This document shows, one piece after another, positions 1 to 4,398 of a DNA stretch of 6,714 bases; positions within the stretch are counted from its first letter, which is position 1; every line of letters begins with the position of its first letter. This DNA is from Candidatus Gastranaerophilales bacterium (GTDB taxonomy: Bacteria > Cyanobacteriota > Vampirovibrionia > Gastranaerophilales > Gastranaerophilaceae), in the NCBI GenBank assembly GCA_900772035.1, contig CAAGQE010000151.1:1-6714 (forward strand), written 5' to 3'. The notes below the pieces were generated by a model. That model had not been told where the DNA came from. It ran no database searches and worked only from the letters and a program-made list of their open reading frames with translations. The translations under genes and the position numbers were made by a program.

Positions 1-41
1 ATCCGCTATTTATTATTTGATTAATTTCTCAAGGTTTTGAA
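1..41. other. window edge downstream of rpsA, nothing recognised
   Basis: This short AT-rich stretch follows the rpsA stop codon on the minus strand. I see no GC-rich hairpin followed by a T run, so any terminator for the ispH-rpsA operon lies outside the window, or the operon continues. Confidence 0.4.
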
Positions 42-1112
42 TTAGTCTTGCGGCATATCTTTTACTGTCAAGGCAATTCTGTGTTCTTGAGGAGTGAATT
101 TCTTAATCATAACTTTAACTTCGTCGCCTACATTATAGACTGTGAGCGGGTTTGCATCTGCATTTGCCATTTCTGATGCAGGAAGAAGTGCTTCAACGCC
201 GGGGAAAATGTTAATGAATGTTCCGAATGAAGTTACCTTGTTTACTGTACCTGTGATAACTTGACCTTCTTCAAATTTGTTTTCGATTTCTTCCCACGGA
301 TTGTCACCCATTCTCTTCAAGCTGAGGCTGATTCTCTTGAGTTCGTTGTCAATCTTGAGGATTTTAACTTCGAGTTGTTGTCCGAGTTGGATAACATCTG
401 ACGGGTGTTTAATTCTTTGCCATGAAATTTCAGAAATCGGAAGAAGACCGTCAACGCCGTTGATGTCGACGAATGCACCGAAGTTTGCAATTCTGACAAC
501 TTCCCCCTTAACAACAGAACCTTCTTCGAGGTTAACGATAACGTCGTCAACAACTTTTTCTCTTTGTTCAGCGATTGCTTGTCTTTGAGAGAAGATGAGT
601 TTGTTCTTTTGCGGATCAGCTTCGAGGATTTTAACTTCGATTTCTTGGTCGATTAAACCTTCAAACGGGCTGCCTGTTCTGAGTTGGCTTGCGGGGATGA
701 AACCTCTCAAGTCTTCAGCTTCTGCGATTACGCCGCCTTTAACGATTTGTACAACTTTCGCAACGATTGTTTCGTTGTTGAGTTTTGCGTTTTGAAGAGT
801 TTGCCATGATTTAGCGCAAGAAAGTTTTCTCAATGAAAGAAGAATGCAGCTGTCTTCTTTGTCTGTTTCTTCTCTCAATACGTAAAATTCTTTTACGTCG
901 CCGATTTTCAATTCTTCTGCTTTGTCTGCCGTGTTAGCGATTTCTTTGTTGGGTAAAAATGCTTCTGTTTTTGCTCCGATATCTACCAAGTAACCGTCAT
1001 TTTCTTTTTTTACAACGATACCTTTTACGATATCTGCAACTTGGAATTTGTAGTTGTAGCTTTCTTCAAGCAATCTGACAAATTCGTCTTGTTCGTTCAT
1101 AGTTTCTGTCAT
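42..1112 (-). CDS. rpsA: 30S ribosomal protein S1, four S1 domains
   Basis: Ribosomal protein S1 binds mRNA on the 30S subunit and helps recruit and unfold leaders for initiation. The 356-residue product has four S1 RNA-binding domains, at roughly residues 24-95, 110-178, 197-267 and 282-353. Repeated signatures include LVDIGAKTEAFLP, LRGFIPASQL, GAFVDINGVDGLLPISEI and GTFINIFPGVEALLPASEM. Length and domain count are below the six-domain E. coli protein and nearer the shorter cyanobacterial and Gram-positive types. The first half (YKFQVADIVKGIV, DIGAKTEAFLP, LRGFIPASQL) recalls cyanobacterial S1. The start ATG at 1112 is preceded by AGGAAGGA with 7 nt spacing. This site overlaps the ispH stop codon, so translation is probably coupled. 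A second ATG four codons in (1100) is a less likely start. The stop is TAA. Identity is secure; the lineage inference is not. Confidence 0.95.
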   Translation of the reverse strand: MTETMNEQDEFVRLLEESYNYKFQVADIVKGIVVKKENDGYLVDIGAKTEAFLPNKEIANTADKAEELKIGDVKEFYVLREETDKEDSCILLSLRKLSCAKSWQTLQNAKLNNETIVAKVVQIVKGGVIAEAEDLRGFIPASQLRTGSPFEGLIDQEIEVKILEADPQKNKLIFSQRQAIAEQREKVVDDVIVNLEEGSVVKGEVVRIANFGAFVDINGVDGLLPISEISWQRIKHPSDVIQLGQQLEVKILKIDNELKRISLSLKRMGDNPWEEIENKFEEGQVITGTVNKVTSFGTFINIFPGVEALLPASEMANADANPLTVYNVGDEVKVMIKKFTPQEHRIALTVKDMPQD

Positions 1113-1119
1113 TTGTATG

Positions 1120-1127
1120 TCCTTCCT
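1120..1127 (-). promoter_or_regulatory. rpsA ribosome-binding site overlapping the ispH stop
   Basis: Read on the minus strand this is AGGAAGGA, 7 nt before the rpsA ATG. Its first two bases are the last two of the ispH TAG stop. Ribosomes finishing ispH would sit on the rpsA initiation region, which suggests translational coupling in one operon. Confidence 0.8.
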
Positions 1128-1989
1128 AATATTTTGATAGTGTTTCGTAAACTTTTTGTATAATCTCGTCGGGGGTAGATGCGCCCGCTGTGATTGTTAT
1201 GTTTTGAGCATTTTTGATTAATTCATCGTATTCGCTCAATTCTTCGTCTGTTTCAATGTGAATTGTTTTTGTGATTTCTTTGAGAATTTCCGCGAGGTGT
1301 GTTGTATTGGCGCTTTTTTTGCTGCCGACAACCACTACCAAATCGGAAACTTTTGCCAAATCTCTGGCTTCTTTTTGGCGCATTTGCGTTGAATTGCAAA
1401 TCGTATTGTAGAGTTTGATTTCTTTTGAAATAGTCGTTAAATAGTTCAAAATTTCATTCAATACTTCAATTCTTTGTGTCGTTTGAACAACGACACCGAT
1501 ACGCTTGTGAGCCTTGATTTTATCCTCAATTTTTTTGACGGATTCAATGTCGGGAACGACGTAAACTTCTTCGCCAAAGCATTTTGCATTCGCATTAATT
1601 GCAACGACTTCGGGGTGTTCCGGCTTGCCGACGATAATTACAAGGTAGCCTTCTTTTGCGAGTTCAACGGCTCTTTGCTGAACTTTTTTAACGTCAGGAC
1701 AAGTTAAATCGACAATCTCGTAGCCTTTTTTCGTAACTTCTTCAATAACTTCGGGAGAAGCGCCGTGGCTGCGGATAATGCAGATGCCTGTTTCGTTTTC
1801 GGGCAATTCGTCGACGGTATGAATACCAAGTTCTTCAAGTTCCTGAATAACGTGAGAATTGTGAATTAATTCACCTAAAACCCAAATTTTAGCGGATTGG
1901 TTTTCACGTTTTAATTTTTTAGTTGTTTCGACAGCACGTTTTACACCGTAGCAAAATCCTGAGTGTTTGGCTGTTATGATATTTTTCAG
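1126..1989 (-). CDS. ispH: 4-hydroxy-3-methylbut-2-enyl diphosphate reductase, probable CTG start
   Basis: IspH (LytB) is the [4Fe-4S] enzyme of the last step of the MEP pathway. It reduces HMBPP to isopentenyl and dimethylallyl diphosphate in the cytoplasm. From a CTG at 1989 the product is 287 residues and has the family landmarks: AKHSGFCYGV (Cys13), DLTCPDV (Cys97) and NTICNST (Cys198), one position later than the E. coli cluster cysteines 12, 96 and 197. It also has His43, RSHG (His75), HPEV (His125, catalytic Glu127) and QTT. A start at the internal TTG 1806 would remove Cys13 and His43 and is untenable. Upstream of CTG the frame reads ATG-TGA-ATT-AAT-CTG, so the only nearby ATG (2001) is blocked by a stop at codon 2. 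CTG gives the usual MKxII-type N-terminus and has GGATGTGA six bases upstream. ATT at 1995 is an alternative. The stop is TAG. First gene of the operon with rpsA. A sequencing error or mutation at the start cannot be excluded. Confidence 0.9.
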   Translation of the reverse strand: MKNIITAKHSGFCYGVKRAVETTKKLKRENQSAKIWVLGELIHNSHVIQELEELGIHTVDELPENETGICIIRSHGASPEVIEEVTKKGYEIVDLTCPDVKKVQQRAVELAKEGYLVIIVGKPEHPEVVAINANAKCFGEEVYVVPDIESVKKIEDKIKAHKRIGVVVQTTQRIEVLNEILNYLTTISKEIKLYNTICNSTQMRQKEARDLAKVSDLVVVVGSKKSANTTHLAEILKEITKTIHIETDEELSEYDELIKNAQNITITAGASTPDEIIQKVYETLSKY

Positions 1990-1995
1990 ATTAAT

Positions 1996-2003
1996 TCACA
2001 TCC
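1996..2003 (-). promoter_or_regulatory. ribosome-binding site deciding the ispH CTG start
   Basis: On the minus strand GGATGTGA matches the anti-Shine-Dalgarno complement GGAGGTGA in seven of eight positions. It lies 6 nt before the CTG at 1989. It contains the in-frame ATG-TGA, which argues that these bases act as a ribosome-binding site and not as coding sequence. Confidence 0.5.
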
Positions 2004-2029
2004 GTTCAATGAACTAACGGGAAACCCGT
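2002..2029 (-). promoter_or_regulatory. overlapping alternative hairpins in the ispH leader
   Basis: On the minus strand ACGGG-TTT-CCCGT (2029-2017) forms a five-pair stem with a three-base loop. The second arm can instead use CCGTT (2020-2016) to pair with AACGG (2006-2002), whose GG begins the proposed ispH ribosome-binding site. A smaller GTTCA-A-TGAAC dyad lies inside the second loop. The two long stems share bases and cannot coexist. The pairing is plain in the sequence; a regulatory role is inference. Confidence 0.35.
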
Positions 2030-2038
2030 CGTAGTAAT

Positions 2039-2066
2039 ACGATAACACAAACAAAATTTTGTTCAA
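2039..2066 (-). promoter_or_regulatory. candidate ispH-rpsA promoter
   Basis: On the minus strand TTGAAC (2066-2061) is separated by 16 nt from TATCGT (2044-2039), a fair -35 and a weak -10. Transcription would begin near 2032, just before the leader hairpins. In AT-rich DNA such pairs arise by chance, so support is weak. Confidence 0.3.
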
Positions 2067-2076
2067 ACATAATTTT

Positions 2077-2110
2077 TTGATGAATTAAAATCGTATAAAG
2101 ATTATATAAA
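2077..2110 (+). promoter_or_regulatory. weak candidate promoter region of the aminotransferase gene
   Basis: The region holds TTGATG (2077-2082) and several AT-rich possible -10 hexamers: TATAAA at 2094, TATATA at 2103 and TATAAA at 2105. No pair combines good hexamers with 16-18 nt spacing. A promoter must lie in this divergent 175-nt gap unless transcription enters from elsewhere, but I cannot fix its position. Confidence 0.25.
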
Positions 2111-2129
2111 GGCACGGTATGCTCGTGCT
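2111..2129 (+). promoter_or_regulatory. small dyad in the aminotransferase leader
   Basis: GCACG (2112-2116) pairs with CGTGC (2124-2128), extendable to seven pairs by G-T wobbles at both ends around a five-base loop. There is no T run, so it is not a terminator. It could be a leader stem or an operator just downstream of the AT-rich promoter region. Its role is unknown. Confidence 0.3.
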
Positions 2130-2164
2130 AAACTAAAATATATACAGTTACGGAGGAGATTTAT

Positions 2165-3274
2165 ATGATACCTATTATGGATTCAAAAAGACAATATGCT
2201 AAGATTGGCGACAAAATGGAAGAAGCAGTTCTTGAAGTTATGCGCTCTGGCTCTTACATATTGGGCAAAAACAATAAGGCTTTTGAAGAAGAATTTGCTG
2301 CATATTGCGGCACAAAATACGCAGTAGCGTTGAATTCCGGTACAGATGCACTTCACGTTGCATTGAGAGCATTAGATATCGGCAAAGGTGATGAAGTTAT
2401 CACAACTGCATTCACATTCGTTGCAACAACTGAAGCAATCGGTATCGTAGGTGCAAAACCTGTATTTGCGGATATTGATAAAGATACATTCAATATTGAT
2501 GCGGAAAAAATTGAAGCCTTGATTACTCCTAATACAAAGGCTATCATTCCTGTTCACCTTTACGGTCAACCTTGCGAAATGGACAAGATTATGGACATTG
2601 CAAAACGTCATAACTTGCACGTTATCGAAGATGCTTGCCAAGGTATCGGTTCTGAATACAAAGGTCAAAAGGTTGGTTCATTCGGTACATTCGGATGCTT
2701 CAGCTTCTACCCGACAAAGAACCTCGGTACAATGGGCGACGGCGGTATGCTCGTAATGAACGACGAAAAATTGCGTGACAGAGTAGTTGCTCTCCGTAAC
2801 CACGGTGGTGCAGTTCGATATTACCACGACGAAATCGGTGTTAACTCAAGACTTGATGAAATTCAAGCAGCAATTTTGAGAACAAAACTTCCTTACGTTG
2901 ATGAATGGAACGCTGCAAGAAAAGCAAACGCTGAATATTACAACGAATTGTTCGCAGATTGCGAAGATATCGTAACACCTGTTGAATTGCACGATACAAA
3001 ATGTATCTATCACCAATACACAGTAAAAGTTCCGAACAGAGACAAAGTATTTGATATGATGAGAGAAAAAGGCGTAGGCGTAATGCTTTATTACCCTGTA
3101 CCGCTCCACATGCAAAAAGTTCACAAATACTTGAACATTCCGGAAAACTCACTTCCTAATACAGTAGAAGATACAAAGGTTGTAATGTCACTTCCGATGT
3201 TCCCCGAACTTACAAAAGAAGAACAACAAACAGTTGCAAACACTTTGAAAGAATGCGTAAAGGCTTGCAAATAG
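2165..3274 (+). CDS. DegT/DnrJ/EryC1/StrS-family PLP-dependent sugar aminotransferase
   Basis: These fold-type I PLP enzymes transfer an amino group, usually from glutamate, to a keto-sugar nucleotide, supplying amino sugars for O-antigen, capsule, glycoprotein glycans or antibiotics. The 369 residues match the usual family length. Visible landmarks are NSGTDALHVAL (58-67, phosphate-binding region), the AFTFVATTEAI stretch, the PVHLYGQP motif, VIEDACQ with Asp156 for the PLP ring nitrogen, SFYPTKNLG with the Schiff-base lysine Lys185, GDGGMLV, and RNHGG followed by NSRLDEIQAAIL near 225. The overall pattern is closest to UDP-2-acetamido-3-keto-glucuronate aminotransferases of the WbpE/WlbC type, but related enzymes acting on 4-keto or other 3-keto sugars look alike, so the substrate is not assigned. 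The ATG at 2165 has GGAGGAG 6 nt upstream. The stop is TAG, followed by a strong terminator. No sugar-nucleotide gene is adjacent, so it appears to be a single-gene transcript. Confidence 0.92.
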   Translation: MIPIMDSKRQYAKIGDKMEEAVLEVMRSGSYILGKNNKAFEEEFAAYCGTKYAVALNSGTDALHVALRALDIGKGDEVITTAFTFVATTEAIGIVGAKPVFADIDKDTFNIDAEKIEALITPNTKAIIPVHLYGQPCEMDKIMDIAKRHNLHVIEDACQGIGSEYKGQKVGSFGTFGCFSFYPTKNLGTMGDGGMLVMNDEKLRDRVVALRNHGGAVRYYHDEIGVNSRLDEIQAAILRTKLPYVDEWNAARKANAEYYNELFADCEDIVTPVELHDTKCIYHQYTVKVPNRDKVFDMMREKGVGVMLYYPVPLHMQKVHKYLNIPENSLPNTVEDTKVVMSLPMFPELTKEEQQTVANTLKECVKACK

Positions 3275-3293
3275 TTTAAAGGTTAAATAATAA

Positions 3294-3333
3294 ACAGCGG
3301 AACTTAGATTATTCTAAATTCCGTTGTTTTTTT
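3294..3333 (+). terminator. rho-independent terminator between convergent genes
   Basis: A 15-position stem (3294-3308 with 3313-3327) has one C-A mismatch and one G-T pair, a TTAT loop, and is followed by a run of seven T (3327-3333). It ends the aminotransferase transcript. On the other strand the hairpin is followed by TGTTTATTATTTAA, so it may also stop the convergent acetyltransferase transcript less efficiently. Confidence 0.88.
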
Positions 3334-3336
3334 ATG

Positions 3337-3864
3337 TTATATTTTTTTCTCAAGAAGTACGAGCTGAACGTCTTTGATTCCGTTGAATTCGCAGGGTAGG
3401 ATTCCAATTTCTTGATAGCCGAGTTTTTTATAAAAGTTGCGAGCGTTTATATTTTTTGCATTTGTGTCAATTCTTAGATAATGACAGTTGTTTTCGAGTG
3501 CATATTTTTCGTAAAATTCGGCAAAAGCCTTTCCGAACCCTCCGCCTTTTTTGTTGGGGTCGATAATTAAGGTGTGCATAACCATTATTTGGTTATCAGG
3601 TGCTTCATATTGCCATTTTGCCAGCCTGTAAGTGTTAACTTGTTGTTGGTTTAAAATTGCCGTGCCGACGATTTCTCCGTTCGATTCTTCTACGAATAAA
3701 TCATCTCTTGAGAGAGCGGCTTCGATGGTGGATTTTGTCGGGTAAACTCCTCTTATCCAGCCTGTTGTTGTGTTTTTGAGTTCTTCTTCGGTGTGAATAT
3801 TGTCGTAAATTTGGGAGATTGTATTAATGTCTGCTGAAGTTGCTTTTCTGAATGTGATTTTCAT
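3337..3864 (-). CDS. GNAT-family N-acetyltransferase
   Basis: The 175-residue protein has the Gcn5-related acetyltransferase layout, transferring acetyl from acetyl-CoA to an amine. MKITFRKATSADINTISQIY is the usual first strand and helix. MVMHTLIIDPNKKGGGFGKA (about 94-113) is motif A, with the KKGGGFGK stretch standing for the pyrophosphate-binding Q/R-x-x-G-x-G loop. NINARNFYKKLGY (138-150) is motif B. The first loop position is Lys instead of the commoner Arg or Gln, which is tolerated in the family. The substrate cannot be told from sequence; free amines, antibiotics, ribosomal or toxin targets are all possible. The ATG at 3864 is preceded by AAAGG with about six bases spacing. It follows the regulator gene by 25 nt on the same strand, so the two are probably one transcript. 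The stop is TAA, just beyond the shared terminator. Confidence 0.88.
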   Translation of the reverse strand: MKITFRKATSADINTISQIYDNIHTEEELKNTTTGWIRGVYPTKSTIEAALSRDDLFVEESNGEIVGTAILNQQQVNTYRLAKWQYEAPDNQIMVMHTLIIDPNKKGGGFGKAFAEFYEKYALENNCHYLRIDTNAKNINARNFYKKLGYQEIGILPCEFNGIKDVQLVLLEKKI

Positions 3865-3889
3865 ATAGTGCCTTTTGGTGATTATAAAA

Positions 3890-4216
3890 TTATTTAAGTT
3901 CTTTATAGGCAGTCAGCATTTTATAGAAATATTGTAATTCTTCTGTTTTGGCATTGTGCAATATTCTATCAATAGATTGAATTAAATCGTCTCTATTTTT
4001 AAAATGTTCAAAATTAAACAAATCTTGCAAATTGCAGCCAAGTGCTTCTGCCAACTTGTTGATAGTTTCTTCTTTTGGTAAATGTACCCCTTTTTCTAAT
4101 TTACTCAGATTAGTCGGTTCTATATTGAGCATTTCTGCCAATTTATTTTGTTTGATGTTTTTTGATTCTCTGATTTCCCTTATACGGTTACCTAAAAGTA
4201 CACTTAATGTTGCCAT
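3890..4216 (-). CDS. small XRE-type helix-turn-helix transcriptional regulator
   Basis: The 108-residue protein is a Cro/CI-type DNA-binding regulator. The HTH occupies about residues 8-67: LGNRIREIRESKN, then the helix-turn-helix KLAEMLNIEPTNLSKLEKG, then the stabilising helices around TINKLAEALGCNLQDLF. The rest (FEHFKNRDDLIQSIDRIL to the end) is a short helical tail, perhaps for dimerisation, with no recognised ligand or protease domain. I chose ATG 4216 because GAGGTGA lies directly upstream. A frame-open extension to a TTG at 4273 would add 19 residues that run through the promoter region and match nothing in the family. The stop is TAA. The acetyltransferase follows by 25 nt. The gene is divergent from the RTX gene across a 182-nt gap, so autoregulation and control of the RTX gene are plausible inferences. 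Confidence 0.88.
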   Translation of the reverse strand: MATLSVLLGNRIREIRESKNIKQNKLAEMLNIEPTNLSKLEKGVHLPKEETINKLAEALGCNLQDLFNFEHFKNRDDLIQSIDRILHNAKTEELQYFYKMLTAYKELK

Positions 4217-4218
4217 AT

Positions 4219-4225
4219 TCACCTC
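4219..4225 (-). promoter_or_regulatory. ribosome-binding site fixing the regulator start at 4216
   Basis: On the minus strand GAGGTGA is followed by AT and then ATG, placing the GAGG core 5 nt from the start. It selects the internal ATG at 4216 over the upstream TTG at 4273, which lacks a comparable site. Confidence 0.75.
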
Positions 4226-4234
4226 GTAACAAAC

Positions 4235-4259
4235 AGTATACCTTGCATTTTCTTGTATA
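4235..4259 (-). promoter_or_regulatory. candidate regulator promoter with a TATAC/GTATA dyad
   Basis: On the minus strand TATACT (4240-4235) is a good -10 about 19 nt before the start codon, but no convincing -35 lies upstream. It overlaps the palindrome GTATAC. TATAC (4259-4255) and GTATA (4241-4237) form an inverted pair around 13 nt that contains CAAG twice. This could be an autorepressor operator overlapping the promoter. The dyad is visible; its role is inferred. Confidence 0.3.
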
Positions 4260-4300
4260 AAAAGATTAAACAATAATCAAAATTATATTAAAAATGGTCG

Positions 4301-4329
4301 TTGAAATATCATGAATGTTTTGTTATAAT
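4301..4329 (+). promoter_or_regulatory. strong sigma70-type promoter of the RTX gene
   Basis: TTGAAA (4301-4306) and a perfect TATAAT (4324-4329) are separated by exactly 17 nt, with an extended -10 TG at 4321-4322. Transcription should begin near 4336, giving a leader of about 63 nt. This is the clearest promoter in the window. Confidence 0.82.
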
Positions 4330-4335
4330 CATGAA
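4308..4335 (+). repeat. two direct ATCATGAA repeats around the RTX gene -10 element
   Basis: ATCATGAA occurs at 4308-4315 and 4328-4335, 20 bp apart start to start, about two helical turns. One copy lies in the -35/-10 spacer and the other covers the end of the -10 and the likely start site. The placement suits a regulator binding site; the binding protein is unknown. Confidence 0.5.
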
Positions 4336-4398
4336 ATAGATTAAGATGGTGTCAAAAAAATCATTTGTTGTTTATGAAAAATTAATAAGGAGTTTTTT

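Noticed and set aside
1126..1806. A shortened ispH beginning at TTG 1806.
   Set aside because: It lacks Cys13 and His43. The same frame continues upstream with perfect family similarity to 1989.
1996..1998. TGA read as an amino acid (recoded genome), suggested by ATG-TGA at ispH and by no gene here using TGA as its primary stop.
   Set aside because: The genes encode tryptophan with TGG, contain no internal TGA, and six stops are too few to show avoidance. Recoding would interrupt many frames.
2014..2070. An 18-codon minus-strand reading frame ahead of ispH that could be a leader peptide.
   Set aside because: It has no ribosome-binding site, its start lies upstream of the candidate ispH transcription start, and a frame this short is expected by chance.
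2111..2129. A riboswitch ahead of the aminotransferase gene.
   Set aside because: Only one short stem is present, with no second helix, conserved core or terminator, and too little leader length for a known class.
4217..4273. A 19-residue N-terminal extension of the XRE regulator from TTG 4273.
   Set aside because: The extension covers the ribosome-binding site and -10 region of the ATG 4216 start and resembles nothing in the family.
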